Source of the DNA: Hydrogenophaga palleronii NBRC 102513
GTDB lineage: Bacteria > Pseudomonadota > Gammaproteobacteria > Burkholderiales > Burkholderiaceae_C
Reading direction: 5' to 3'
Length of the DNA: 64,000 nucleotides
Assembly: GCF_001571225.1 (NCBI RefSeq)
Contig: NZ_BCTJ01000017.1
Span: 1-64,000, forward strand
A program made the position numbers and the translations under genes. How positions within the stretch are numbered: the first letter of the stretch is position 1; each line of letters starts with the position of its first letter. Positions 27,149 through 35,624 of this stretch are shown piece after piece. The notes beneath the pieces are model-generated. The model worked only from the letters and a program-made list of their open reading frames with translations. It was not told the DNA's origin and did not search any database.

Positions 27149-28096
27149 ATGAAAAAAATCCTCGTCGTCGCCGATCCGCTTGAAGCCTTCAAGATCTCCA
27201 AGGACACCACCTTCGCCATGATGCGCGAGCTGCAGCGCCGCGGCCACACGCTGGCGGCCTGCGAGCCCGAGCACCTGCAGTGGCAGAGCGGCCAGCCGGT
27301 GACGGCACAGGTGCGGCACGTGCGCTTCACGGGCGATGCAGAAGCCTGGTTTGAGGTCACCCACGAAGCGCGCGAGCCGGTGCACAGCTTTGATGCCGTG
27401 CTGATGCGCAAGGACCCGCCGTTCGACAGCGAGTTCTTCTACGCCACCCACCTGCTGGAGCAGGCCGAGCGCGAAGGCGCACGCGTGTTCAACAGCCCGA
27501 AAGCGCTGCGCGACCACCCCGAAAAACTCGCGCTGATGGAGTTCGCGCAATTCGCACCGGCCACGCTGGTGACGCGCCGGCCCGAGGCCATCCGTGCCTT
27601 TCACGCCGAGCACAAGGACATCATCCTCAAGCCGCTCGACGGCATGGGCGGCATGGGCATCTTCCGCGTCGGGCCCGACGGCATGAACCTGGGCTCCATC
27701 ATCGAGACGCTGAACCAGGGCGGCGCCACCAGCGTGATGGTGCAGCGTTACCTGCCCGAGATCGTGCTGGGCGACAAGCGCCTGCTGCTCATCGGCGGCA
27801 AAGTGGCGCCCTTCGTGCTGGCGCGCATTCCGCAAGGCAGCGAGGTGCGTGGCAACCTGGCCGCCGGAGGCAAGGGCGTGGCGCAGCCGCTGAGCGACGT
27901 GGACCGCGCGGTGGCCGAAGCCATCGCGCCCACGCTGGCCGCGCGTGGCCTGCTGCTGGTGGGGCTGGACATGATCGGCGACAAGGTGACCGAGATCAAC
28001 GTCACCAGCCCGACCTGCTTCCAGGAGATCCAGCAGCAGACCGGTTTCGACGTGCCGGCGATGTTCGTGGATGCGCTGGAGGCGGCGCTCGCATGA
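27149..28096 (+). CDS. gshB: Glutathione synthetase
   Basis: GshB joins gamma-glutamylcysteine and glycine with ATP hydrolysis to make glutathione. The 315-residue ATP-grasp enzyme has typical length: N-terminal [38 protein letters not shown], the glycine-rich loop [31 protein letters not shown], and the C-terminal [19 protein letters not shown]. It follows benE by 12 bases and overlaps the VF530 gene by four bases (ATGA). Confidence 0.97.
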   Translation: MKKILVVADPLEAFKISKDTTFAMMRELQRRGHTLAACEPEHLQWQSGQPVTAQVRHVRFTGDAEAWFEVTHEAREPVHSFDAVLMRKDPPFDSEFFYATHLLEQAEREGARVFNSPKALRDHPEKLALMEFAQFAPATLVTRRPEAIRAFHAEHKDIILKPLDGMGGMGIFRVGPDGMNLGSIIETLNQGGATSVMVQRYLPEIVLGDKRLLLIGGKVAPFVLARIPQGSEVRGNLAAGGKGVAQPLSDVDRAVAEAIAPTLAARGLLLVGLDMIGDKVTEINVTSPTCFQEIQQQTGFDVPAMFVDALEAALA

Positions 28097-28389
28097 GCGA
28101 CTCCAACTCCGACACCAACCCCGACGGCGACCACGGCGCACCTCCGGCGCCGCCCGCGCAGCCGCGCAACCCGCTGCACGGCCTGACGCTGGAAACCATC
28201 GTGACCCGGCTGGCCGATTACTACGGCTGGGAAGGACTGGGCGAACGCATCCCGGTGCGCTGCTTCAACGTCGACCCGAGCGTCGGCTCCAGCCTGCGCT
28301 TCCTGCGCAAGACACCCTGGGCGCGCGAGAAGGTGGAGAGCCTCTACCTGTTCATGCTGCGCGAAGAACGGCGCGCGGGCGGGCGCTGA
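28093..28389 (+). CDS. VF530 family DNA-binding-like protein (DUF2132)
   Basis: The 98-residue product has a proline- and aspartate-rich N-terminal 25 residues, then the conserved VF530 core: [39 protein letters not shown] and [14 protein letters not shown]. Structures in the family show a helical, SAP-like fold thought to bind DNA; function is not established. It is translationally coupled to gshB by a four-base overlap and ends 13 bases from the converging phosphoesterase gene. Confidence 0.88.
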   Translation: MSDSNSDTNPDGDHGAPPAPPAQPRNPLHGLTLETIVTRLADYYGWEGLGERIPVRCFNVDPSVGSSLRFLRKTPWAREKVESLYLFMLREERRAGGR

Positions 28390-28402
28390 TCGGGTAGGCC
28401 TC

Positions 28403-29245
28403 TCACCCGGGGCGAAACGGGTAGGGGCCTTCGAAGCGCGAGTTGAACGTCAGGTGCGTGACCAGGGGCTGGTCGGGCGCCCAGGCATGCACCAGGAACC
28501 CGGGTGGCTCCATGCCGAAACCGTTGGCGCCTCCTGGCGAAAAATCCAGCCAGACTTGATGGGCTGTCGACGGTGCGGTTTGCACCACCGTGCCCGCCCA
28601 GTGGGTTTGAACGCTGCGGTGCAGGTGGCCGCACACGACGCGGCACACCTGCGGATGTTGCGACACCACTTCTGCCAAGGCGTCGCCGCCCTCCCGCAGC
28701 CCGATGCCATCCATGTAGTCCAGGAACGCCCGAAACGGCGGGTGGTGCAGCGCGACGATGGTGGGCGTGTCCGGCGCTTCGGCCAAGCGTTCTGCCAGCC
28801 AGCCGATGCGGTTGGCGCACAGACTGCCGTGTGAGGCATGCGGCACCACCGTGTCGAGCGTGAGCAAGCGCAGGCCGGGGAATGCGATGTCGTACTGGAT
28901 GAAGGCATCCGCATCGGTGGTGCTGTTGGACTGCAGGTAGGCGTGGTCCGGAAAGGCACGGCGCAAGGCGGCCCGGTCATCGTGGTTGCCGGGCATCAGG
29001 TAGACCGGACACGGCAAGGGGGCGAGAAGCTCGCGCAGGTGACGGTAGGCCTGGTCGTCGCCGTGGTTGGCCAGGTCGCCCGTCACCAGCACGGCCAGCG
29101 GTGCATGGGAGAGCCTGTCGACCGCGGCCACGGCCTGCTTGAGGTGGGCGGCGGTGTCCACGCGGCCGTAGGCGAGCGTGCCGGGTGGGGAGATGTGCGT
29201 GTCGCTGAACTGCACCAGCAGGTGGGGAGGAACGGAAGGGAGCAT
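28403..29245 (-). CDS. Metallophosphoesterase, CpdA/GpdQ-type cyclic or glycerophospho-diesterase
   Basis: The 280-residue product is a calcineurin-like dimetal phosphodiesterase. Metal-ligand motifs in order are FSDTHIS (residues 13-19), VTGDLANHGD, MPGNHDD, ALHHPP and VCGHLHR, all intact. This pattern is shared by CpdA (cAMP) and GpdQ (glycerophosphodiesters), so the substrate is uncertain. The start is ATG 29245 (MLPSVPPHLLVQ). A related copy lies at 54041 beside a Ugp-like transporter. This one is divergent from the GntR gene, and a CCCAGCC/GGCTGGG hairpin (29298-29317) lies upstream. Confidence 0.85.
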   Translation of the reverse strand: MLPSVPPHLLVQFSDTHISPPGTLAYGRVDTAAHLKQAVAAVDRLSHAPLAVLVTGDLANHGDDQAYRHLRELLAPLPCPVYLMPGNHDDRAALRRAFPDHAYLQSNSTTDADAFIQYDIAFPGLRLLTLDTVVPHASHGSLCANRIGWLAERLAEAPDTPTIVALHHPPFRAFLDYMDGIGLREGGDALAEVVSQHPQVCRVVCGHLHRSVQTHWAGTVVQTAPSTAHQVWLDFSPGGANGFGMEPPGFLVHAWAPDQPLVTHLTFNSRFEGPYPFRPG

Positions 29246-29376
29246 CGGACCTGTTCGGACGGGGAAATCGGGCGTTTCAGTGTGCCTGAGCGAGCAGCCC
29301 AGCCGTTCCGGGCTGGGGCAATGACCTCCTCAGGGTTAACCCGGTTGACCGGTTTTTTGTCGGAAAAGCATACTGC

Positions 29377-29400
29377 GTACGTTGTGTATACACAGAGTAC
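29377..29400. promoter_or_regulatory. Palindromic operator upstream of the GntR gene
   Basis: TGTGTATACACA (29383-29394) is a perfect twelve-base palindrome, flanked symmetrically by GTAC at 29377-29380 and 29397-29400. It fits the T-N-G-T...A-C-N-A pattern of FadR/FCD-type GntR operators and sits 10 bases before the GntR ATG, which suggests autoregulation. Confidence 0.7.
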
Positions 29401-29410
29401 ACGGATAAAC

Positions 29411-30076
29411 ATGATTCGAGCCCTTCCCCTCTCCACCCGCGCGTATGAGCAGTTGCGCGATGCCATCCTGGGCGGCGAGCTTCGCCCCGGTGAGCCGCTG
29501 TTCGAGATCCATCTGGCGAAGTCGCTGGGCATGAGCCGCACCCCCGTGCGCGAGGCTTTGCAAAGCCTGGCGAGCGAGGGCTACCTGGATGAACTGCCCG
29601 ACCGCGGCTACGTGATCCCCCGGCGCTCGCTGGACGACCTGCGCGAGTTCTTCGAGCTGCGCGAGGTGCTGGAGGCGGCCGCGTCGCGTTACGCCGCCAT
29701 GAGGGCCCGGCCCGAAGAGATCGCGGAACTGCAGGTGGTGTGCGATCAGTACGAAGGCGAGCAAGACCTGGCGCGCTGGCAACAGCTGGGCGCCCAGTTC
29801 CACGCCCTGATCACCCGGGCCTCCCGCAACGACAGGTTGGCCAGCCTGATGGCTTCCCTGACCACGCAGATCGACCTGTCCCGGCGGTCGGTGATCTATG
29901 GCGGACCGGCCTGGCGGGAGACCGCCGTGCAGGATCACCGCGCCATTTGCGCCGCCATCACGGCGCGCGACGAGGCTGCAGCCCATGCGGCCGCGGCGGA
30001 CCATGTTCGCCATTCCTACCAGGCCACGCTGAGGGGTTATCAGCCGGAGGCCTTTGCGTCGCAGAAAACCGCCTGA
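29411..30076 (+). CDS. GntR-family transcriptional regulator, FCD/FadR subfamily
   Basis: The 221-residue product has an N-terminal winged helix (residues about 8-70: LSTRAYEQLRDAILGGELRP, SLGMSRTPVREALQSLASEG) and a C-terminal FCD helical effector domain (about 85-215) with FFELREVLEAAASRYAA, QDHRAICAAITARDEAAAHA and AAADHVRHS. The metal- and ligand-binding residues typical of FCD proteins (Asp/His positions) look present. ATG 29411 is chosen since a longer frame runs back through the operator. It is the first gene of a run with Bug, FAD oxidoreductase and isomerase genes, which it probably represses. Confidence 0.88.
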   Translation: MIRALPLSTRAYEQLRDAILGGELRPGEPLFEIHLAKSLGMSRTPVREALQSLASEGYLDELPDRGYVIPRRSLDDLREFFELREVLEAAASRYAAMRARPEEIAELQVVCDQYEGEQDLARWQQLGAQFHALITRASRNDRLASLMASLTTQIDLSRRSVIYGGPAWRETAVQDHRAICAAITARDEAAAHAAAADHVRHSYQATLRGYQPEAFASQKTA

Positions 30077-30172
30077 GCGACACGGCCAGTACCTTCTGCC
30101 GGCATTCCGCGCTGGCAGGCGCAACTGCACCCGCTCGCCTGGGCGGGGCTTACTACAAAGGAGACAAACGAC

Positions 30173-31132
30173 ATGAAGACAATCTTGCTGGCGATGGCCG
30201 CGACATTGGGAGTGGCCACCACCGCCATGGCCGACGACTACCCGAACCGGCCCATCCGGGTGATCGTGCCCTTCCCGGCGGGCCAGGCCTCCGACACCAT
30301 CGTGCGGCTGGTGGGCGATCAACTGGGCCGCCGTCTGGGGCAGCCGATCGTCGTCGAGAACAAGCCCGGTGCCGGTGGCAACCTCGGCACCGAACAGGGT
30401 GCCCGCGCGGCCGCAGATGGCTACACGCTCACCATTGCGACCGCGGCGCTGCCCATCAGCAAGCTGGTGTACCGCAAGCTGGCCTATGACCCGGTGAAGG
30501 ACTTCGATCCCGTCACGCTGATGACCGTCACCCCGCTGGTCCTCGTGACCCGGCCGGACTTGCCGGTGAACAGCGTGAAGGAGCTGGTCGAACTGGCTCG
30601 CAAGACCCCGGGCAAGTTGACGTTCGCCTCCTCCGGCCTGGGCACCTCGCACCAGCTCAGCAGCGAGCTGCTGAAGGCCCTTGCCGATGTGGACATCCTG
30701 CATGTGCCCTACAGAGGCAGCGCGCCGGCCCACCTGGACCTGATGTCCGGTCGCGTCGACATGATGTTCGACAACATCGTGCCGGTGACGCCGCACATTC
30801 AGAGCGGCAAGCTCAAGGCGCTGGCCGTGACCACCAAAGAGCGCGCGCCGGCCATGCCCGGTGTGGCGACGATGGCCGAGTCGGGGTATGCGAGCTTCGA
30901 AGCGGTGGCATGGTTCGGCGTGCTGGCACCCGCCGGCACACCGGCACCCATCGTGGACAAGCTCAGCCGTGAGATCAACGCGGTGCTCAAGATGCCCGAG
31001 GTGAACGCCAAGCTGGTGTCCATGGGGGCTAACGTGACAGGCACATCGCCTGCCGAGTTCCGGGGCTTCATGGCCGCGGAGATCAACAAATGGGTGCCCG
31101 TCGTACAGCGGGCCAAGATCGTCATCGACTGA
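30173..31132 (+). CDS. Bug-family tripartite tricarboxylate transporter substrate-binding protein
   Basis: Bug proteins are periplasmic solute receptors greatly expanded in Burkholderiales; they bind carboxylates and similar small molecules. The 319-residue product has a signal peptide (ILLAMAATLGVATTAMA) and the family start YPNRPIRVIVPFPAGQ, followed by VENKPGAGGNLGTE, VTLMTVTPLVLVTRP, HVPYRGSAPAHLDLMSGRVD and MFDNIVPVTPHIQSGKL. AAAGGAGA lies just before ATG 30173. No TctA/TctB membrane genes are adjacent, which is usual for orphan Bug genes. The ligand is unknown; the next two genes suggest an aromatic or alicyclic carboxylate. Confidence 0.92.
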   Translation: MKTILLAMAATLGVATTAMADDYPNRPIRVIVPFPAGQASDTIVRLVGDQLGRRLGQPIVVENKPGAGGNLGTEQGARAAADGYTLTIATAALPISKLVYRKLAYDPVKDFDPVTLMTVTPLVLVTRPDLPVNSVKELVELARKTPGKLTFASSGLGTSHQLSSELLKALADVDILHVPYRGSAPAHLDLMSGRVDMMFDNIVPVTPHIQSGKLKALAVTTKERAPAMPGVATMAESGYASFEAVAWFGVLAPAGTPAPIVDKLSREINAVLKMPEVNAKLVSMGANVTGTSPAEFRGFMAAEINKWVPVVQRAKIVID

Positions 31133-31140
31133 AAGACCGA

Positions 31141-32541
31141 ATGTCCTCTACTTACATCACTGAACCCGCCCGCCAAATCCCCCTGCTGCTGGACACCGAC
31201 GTGATCGTCGTCGGCGGTGGCACCACCGGGCCGCTGGCCGCCATTGCCGCGGCGCGCCAGGGTCGGCGGGTTGTCATGATCGAGCGCTTCGGCTCGCTCG
31301 GCGGCAACCTCACGCTCGGCCTGAACACCAAACCGTCGGGTGCGCTGGTCGGTGGCCTGCCGCTCGAGATCTGGAACCTGGCGCGCAGCATGGGCGGCGC
31401 GGGCGACGACTACATGGCGGTCGTGAAGACCGGCGGCGTGAAAATCGCCTCGCCGTGCGACCCCGAGATCATGAAGATGCTGCTCACGCGGCTTTGCGCC
31501 GAAGCGGGCGTGCAGATCCTGTTTGAAACCGTGGTCTCCGCTCCCCTGATGGACAACGGCGTGGTCACCGGCGTGGTCATCGAGAGCAAGAGCGGGCGCC
31601 AGTTCATCTCCGGCAAGGTGGTGATCGACTGCTCGGCCGATGCCGACGTAGCGGCCCGTGCGGGCGCCTCTTCCGTGATGGGCGACGGCGACGTCGAGAA
31701 GGTGATGCAGCCGGTGTCGATGTACTTCACCATGGACCGGGTGGACCTCGTTCGCCTGGCCGACTGGGCCCGCATCACCGACGACGTGCCGGCGCGCGCC
31801 ATTCCCGACACCGTCGAAGGACTGGCCTATGGCCTGTGGCTCACGGGCTTCAACAGTTCGCTGAAGAAGTTCCAGCGCGACACCGGCATCCAGCTGCAGC
31901 GGGACAACATCACCCTGAAGACGGCGGGTGGTCGCATGTATGTGAACGCCACGCGCGTGATGGGCGTCGATGTGTTCTCTCCGCTGGAATTCACCAACGC
32001 CGTGCTGGAGTGCTACCGGCAAATCGAAGGCGTGGCGCGTTACCTGCGTGAATGCATCCCCGGTTTCGAAAATGCGCGCATCGAGCAGATCGCACCCGTG
32101 CTGGGCGTGCGGGAAACCCGCCACGTGGTGGGCGACTACACGCTGACCGGTGACGACGCGCTCAACGGCCACCATTTCGAGGACAGCATTGCAGCCGATG
32201 CTTCGGCGCTCGACATCCACGACCCCAAGGGCGCGGACGTCGACTTCCAGGGCCTGCGCCCGTACGAAATCCCTTACCGCTGCCTGCTGCCGCAAGGGGT
32301 GGAGCAGTTGCTGGTGGCCGGTCGCTGCATTTCTGCCGACCACGCCGCACATGCCCGCTCACGCAACATGCCCGCCTGCATGGCCACCGGCCAGGCGGCC
32401 GGCGTGGCGGCAGCGGTGGCGGTGGAAAGCGGCACCACGGTGCGCCAGGTGTCGGTGGCCGAGGTGCAGAAGCGGCTGCGCGCGCTGGGAATGCCACTGT
32501 TCAGTGAAGAGGTGAAAGACGCCGTGCACGAGCCCGCATGA
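31141..32541 (+). CDS. FAD-dependent oxidoreductase
   Basis: The 466-residue product has an N-terminal dinucleotide fold with GGGTTG at residues 25-30 in VIVVGGGTTGPLAAIAAA and the acidic end of strand 2 in RRVVMIERFGSLGGNLT. The middle has VVIDCSADADVAARAGAS and the C-terminus the FAD-contacting LLVAGRCISADHAAHARSR and MATGQAAGVAAA. It belongs to the FAD_oxidored family; the substrate is not predictable. ATG 31141 is 8 bases after the Bug stop, and a longer frame into that gene is not conserved. It overlaps the isomerase gene by four bases. Confidence 0.85.
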   Translation: MSSTYITEPARQIPLLLDTDVIVVGGGTTGPLAAIAAARQGRRVVMIERFGSLGGNLTLGLNTKPSGALVGGLPLEIWNLARSMGGAGDDYMAVVKTGGVKIASPCDPEIMKMLLTRLCAEAGVQILFETVVSAPLMDNGVVTGVVIESKSGRQFISGKVVIDCSADADVAARAGASSVMGDGDVEKVMQPVSMYFTMDRVDLVRLADWARITDDVPARAIPDTVEGLAYGLWLTGFNSSLKKFQRDTGIQLQRDNITLKTAGGRMYVNATRVMGVDVFSPLEFTNAVLECYRQIEGVARYLRECIPGFENARIEQIAPVLGVRETRHVVGDYTLTGDDALNGHHFEDSIAADASALDIHDPKGADVDFQGLRPYEIPYRCLLPQGVEQLLVAGRCISADHAAHARSRNMPACMATGQAAGVAAAVAVESGTTVRQVSVAEVQKRLRALGMPLFSEEVKDAVHEPA

Positions 32542-33137
32542 CGGTGCGTGTCGAGTACTGGCTCAGCGTAGCCAGTCCCTGGACCTGGCTGGGCAGTGCG
32601 CGCTTCATGGACCTGCTGGCACGCACCGGTGCGCAGGTGGAGTTGCTGCCGATGGATCTGTCGGAAGTCTTCGCCGCCACCGGCGGCACGCCGTTTCCCC
32701 AGCGTTCACCCGCGCGCCAGAGCTATCGGCAACTGGAGTTGGCGCGCTGGTCCCGCAAGTTGGGGGTGCCCCTCACCCTGACCCCGCGGTACTACCCGGT
32801 GGACCGCGTGCCCGCCAGTTGCCTGCTGATCGCGGCGGGCGAAGCCGGCCTGGACACGCTGACGCTGTCGCACGCCGTGCTGCGCGCCATCTGGTGTGAA
32901 GACCGCGACATCGCGGATTGGGCCACCCTGGTGCAATTGGTTGAGGGCTTCGGCCACGACGGCGAGGCCTTGGTGAAGCAGGCGCAGCACCCGAACACGG
33001 TGCGGCAGCTCGGGGCGAATACGCAGCGGGCCGTGCAGTCGGGTGTTTTCGGCGCGCCGACCTTCATCGTCGATGGTGAGCGGTTCTGGGGGCAGGACCG
33101 GCTGGACGTTCTGGAAGAGCGCCTGAGCCGCGCATAG
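32538..33137 (+). CDS. 2-hydroxychromene-2-carboxylate isomerase family protein (kappa-GST/DsbA-like)
   Basis: The 199-residue product has a thioredoxin-fold/helical insert architecture of the HCCA isomerase family: VEYWLSVASPWTWLGSARF near the start with Ser13 in place of a redox Cys pair, a helical insert RYYPVDRVPASCLLIAAGE, and FGAPTFIVDGERFWGQDRL at the end. Such enzymes isomerise naphthalene-pathway intermediates with glutathione; here it may act on another ring-cleavage product. It overlaps the FAD oxidoreductase gene by four bases, so the two are expressed together, and gshA/gshB in the same window supply the cofactor in the cell. Confidence 0.85.
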   Translation: MTVRVEYWLSVASPWTWLGSARFMDLLARTGAQVELLPMDLSEVFAATGGTPFPQRSPARQSYRQLELARWSRKLGVPLTLTPRYYPVDRVPASCLLIAAGEAGLDTLTLSHAVLRAIWCEDRDIADWATLVQLVEGFGHDGEALVKQAQHPNTVRQLGANTQRAVQSGVFGAPTFIVDGERFWGQDRLDVLEERLSRA

Positions 33138-33328
33138 GCGCCAACGCACCTCGGCCCACGCCGGGGTGCTTGTCGTCCCCAGGGCCGGTGCCCGAAACCA
33201 CGCGAACGCGCCGCAATGGATGCCCGCCGCGCCGCACATTGTCGAATCATTGTTAAACCGCTTGCGCGACCCGCGCCGGTTTGGCTATCGTCCCGCGCTT
33301 GTGTTTTCAACCGCGAGGAAGCAACCAA

Positions 33329-34033
33329 ATGGGTCCCAGCAATCTTCAAAAATGGTCTGCCGAACTGCTCGGCACGTTCTGGCTCACTTTTGGGGGGTGC
33401 GGCAGTGCAGTGCTGGCGGCGGCCTTCCCGGAGCTGGGCATCGGCTTTGCCGGCGTGTCGCTCGCCTTCGGCCTCACGGTGCTCACCGGCGCCTACGCCT
33501 TCGGCCCCATTTCCGGCGGCCACTTCAACCCCGCGGTGTCCGTGGGTCTGGCGCTCGGTGGCCGCTTTCGCGCGGCCGAACTGCCGGGCTACGTGATCGC
33601 CCAGGTGCTGGGCGCGGTGGCTGCGGCCGGCGTGCTCTACCTCATCGTCACAGGCAAGCCCGGCGCGGAGGTGGGCGGCTTTGCCACCAACGGCTACGGT
33701 GAACATTCGCCGGGCGGCTACGGCCTGTGGGCCGCGCTGCTGATCGAAGTGGTGCTGACCGCGGTGTTCCTGCTCGTCATCCTGGGTGCCACCGCCAAGC
33801 GCGCTGCCGCCGGCTTCGGTGGCCTGGCCATCGGCCTGTGCCTGACGCTGATCCACCTGGTCTCCATCCCGGTGACCAACACCTCGGTCAACCCCGCACG
33901 CAGCACCGGCCCGGCGCTGTTCGGCCCGTCCATCGCGCTCGACCAGCTCTGGCTGTTCTGGGTGGCGCCCATTGTGGGTGCGGCGATTGGTGCGCTGATC
34001 TGGCGCACGCTGCTGGCCGATTACGACGACTGA
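33329..34033 (+). CDS. aqpZ: Aquaporin Z-type water channel
   Basis: AqpZ is a six-span membrane channel for water. The 234-residue product has both aquaporin boxes, NPA at residues 67-69 (GGHFNPAVS) and NPA at 188-190 (NTSVNPARS), and the internal repeat characteristic of the family. ATG 33329 follows GAGGAA by 8 bases; an in-frame ATG at 33281 adds 16 unrelated residues. It is preceded by a 191-base gap, so it is probably transcribed on its own, and is followed by a strong terminator. Confidence 0.95.
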   Translation: MGPSNLQKWSAELLGTFWLTFGGCGSAVLAAAFPELGIGFAGVSLAFGLTVLTGAYAFGPISGGHFNPAVSVGLALGGRFRAAELPGYVIAQVLGAVAAAGVLYLIVTGKPGAEVGGFATNGYGEHSPGGYGLWAALLIEVVLTAVFLLVILGATAKRAAAGFGGLAIGLCLTLIHLVSIPVTNTSVNPARSTGPALFGPSIALDQLWLFWVAPIVGAAIGALIWRTLLADYDD

Positions 34034-34081
34034 GTAACCGCCCCGGCCCACCCCGGTGGGGCGGGCGAACGCAGACGACAA

Positions 34082-34111
34082 CAGACGGAGCTTCAGGCTC
34101 CGTCTGCGTTT
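34082..34111. terminator. Strong intrinsic terminator after aqpZ
   Basis: CAGACGGAGC (34082-34091) pairs perfectly with GCTCCGTCTG (34097-34106) around TTCAG, followed by CGTTT. A ten-base-pair stem with a five-base loop is a convincing rho-independent terminator, although the T-run is short. Confidence 0.75.
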
Positions 34112-34266
34112 CCGGCGTCCGCAGGTGGCCCGTTGATCGTTCGTTCGGGCCAATGAAGACCAGGAACTGAAATTGTTTTGCTTCACAATCCGCAGCGCGA
34201 TGAGGTGGGGCATGGGGCCGGCACCGGGATCGCATGGCTTCATCTCCTGCAGATTGGATATCTCTC

Positions 34267-34716
34267 ATGGCTCACCTCCACACGTTCGCCCTGGTTTGCG
34301 CAGTGACGCTGCTTGGCGCATGTGCTTCCCAGAACGCACCGTCCTCATCGGCGACGCCTGCACCAGCGGCCAGCAAGGCCAAGAGCGACAGCACGGTCGC
34401 CAAGTCCAGGGACGGTTCGTACGAGGGGGAGATCAAGGGCAAGGCACGGCCGGGCAGCAAGCTGGGCAAGCTGCAGATCGGCATGTCCATGGAGGAAGTG
34501 CAGACCGCGATGGGCAGCGCGCCCGACCGCCTGCACAGCTACGAGTCCGGCAAGCGCTGGATCCCGTTCTACTTCGGCAACGACGCGCGCCGCATGCAGG
34601 TGCTCTACAAGGGCGAGGGCTGCCTGATGTTCACCGGTGGCAACGTCTGGGGCAGCTCGGGCGGTGACCTGATCGGCATCCACCACGACGCCTCGGGCGC
34701 CTGCTACCAGCCTTGA
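34267..34716 (+). CDS. Hypothetical lipoprotein
   Basis: The 149-residue product has a lipoprotein signal (HTFALVCAVTLLGACA) with lipobox LGAC, a low-complexity Ser/Ala/Pro linker to about residue 50, then a small domain with KLGKLQIGMSMEEVQTAMGS that resembles SmpA/OmlA-type domains, followed by RLHSYESGKRWIPFYFGNDA. It is probably in the outer or inner membrane facing the periplasm. ATG 34267 is preferred to an upstream in-frame start since it begins the signal peptide. No neighbours suggest a pathway; it converges with the ABC operon. Confidence 0.75.
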   Translation: MAHLHTFALVCAVTLLGACASQNAPSSSATPAPAASKAKSDSTVAKSRDGSYEGEIKGKARPGSKLGKLQIGMSMEEVQTAMGSAPDRLHSYESGKRWIPFYFGNDARRMQVLYKGEGCLMFTGGNVWGSSGGDLIGIHHDASGACYQP

Positions 34717-34729
34717 ACGGGCCGTGACC

Positions 34730-34763
34730 GCGCCCGCCTTTTGCCGGATCCGGCAACGGGCGC
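34730..34763. terminator. Bidirectional palindrome between convergent genes
   Basis: TTGCCGGATCCGGCAA (34741-34756) is a perfect 16-base palindrome, extended by GCGCCCG (34730-34736) and CGGGCGC (34757-34763) with four unpaired bases on the left. It lies between the lipoprotein gene and the converging ABC permease gene and probably stops both transcripts. Confidence 0.6.
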
Positions 34764-34793
34764 CAGCGCGGTCGGCACCCTGCTGCTGCGGCC

Positions 34794-35621
34794 CTAGAGC
34801 TTCTCCGTTTCCCCCACCTTCGGCTGCCACTTCATCAGCCGCTTCTCGATCCTGCCCACCACCGCGTCCAGCACCAGCGCAAATGCGGTGAGCACCACGA
34901 TGCCGGCCATCACGGTGTTGATGTCGAAGCTGCCTTCGGCCTGCAGGATGAGATAGCCCACGCCCTGGCTGGAGCCCAGGTACTCGCCCACCACCGCGCC
35001 CACGAAGGCCAGGCCGACCGAGGTGTGCAGCGAGCTGAACACCCAGCTGGTGGCGCTGGGCAGGTAGACGTGGCGCAGCAACTGCTTCTGGCTCGCGCCC
35101 AGCATGCGCGCGTTGGCCAGGATGACCGGGCTCACTTCCTTCACGCCCTGGTAGACGTTGAAGAACACGATGAAGAACACCAGCGTCACGCCCAGCGCCA
35201 CCTTGCTGGCGATGCCCAGGCCGAACCACACCGCGAAGATCGGCGCGAGGATGATGCGCGGCATCGAGTTCATGGCCTTGATGTAGGGCTCCAGGATGGC
35301 CGAGGCCATGGGCGAGAGCGCCAGCCACAGACCACCCAGCAGGCCGCCGATGGCGCCGATGGCAAAGGCCAGAACGGTTTCGGTGAGCGTCACGCCCAGG
35401 TGCTGGTAGATGTCGGCGTCGGTGACGAACCAGCTCCAGATGCGGCCGGCCACGCGCAGCGGCTCGCCAAAAAAGAACGCGGCCTGGCGGTCGTTGTCGA
35501 ACATGAACGGCGGCACCAGACCGGGCGTGGTCATCAGGTACCAGAAGGCGATGAGCGCGGCCAGCAGCGCGATCTGCCACACGCGCAGCGTGGCCGGTTG
35601 CGGTTTGATGTGCTTCCACAT
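34794..35621 (-). CDS. NitT/TauT-family ABC transporter permease
   Basis: This is the membrane subunit of an SsuC/TauC-like importer. The 275-residue product has about six spans and the permease loop with ANARMLGASQKQLLRHVYLP (the EAA-type motif). N-terminal WKHIKPQPATLRVWQIALLA precedes the first span, and a long periplasmic loop follows. It is the last gene of a three-gene minus-strand operon, three bases after the ATPase gene. Substrate class (sulfonate, nitrate, pyrimidine or aromatic) cannot be assigned. Confidence 0.9.
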   Translation of the reverse strand: MWKHIKPQPATLRVWQIALLAALIAFWYLMTTPGLVPPFMFDNDRQAAFFFGEPLRVAGRIWSWFVTDADIYQHLGVTLTETVLAFAIGAIGGLLGGLWLALSPMASAILEPYIKAMNSMPRIILAPIFAVWFGLGIASKVALGVTLVFFIVFFNVYQGVKEVSPVILANARMLGASQKQLLRHVYLPSATSWVFSSLHTSVGLAFVGAVVGEYLGSSQGVGYLILQAEGSFDINTVMAGIVVLTAFALVLDAVVGRIEKRLMKWQPKVGETEKL

Positions 35622-35624
35622 GGT

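Noticed and set aside
25226..28141. A 971-codon minus-strand open frame
   Set aside because: Only its last 179 codons (zinc-ribbon protein from ATG 25765) look real; the rest is antisense to benE and gshB with low-complexity composition.
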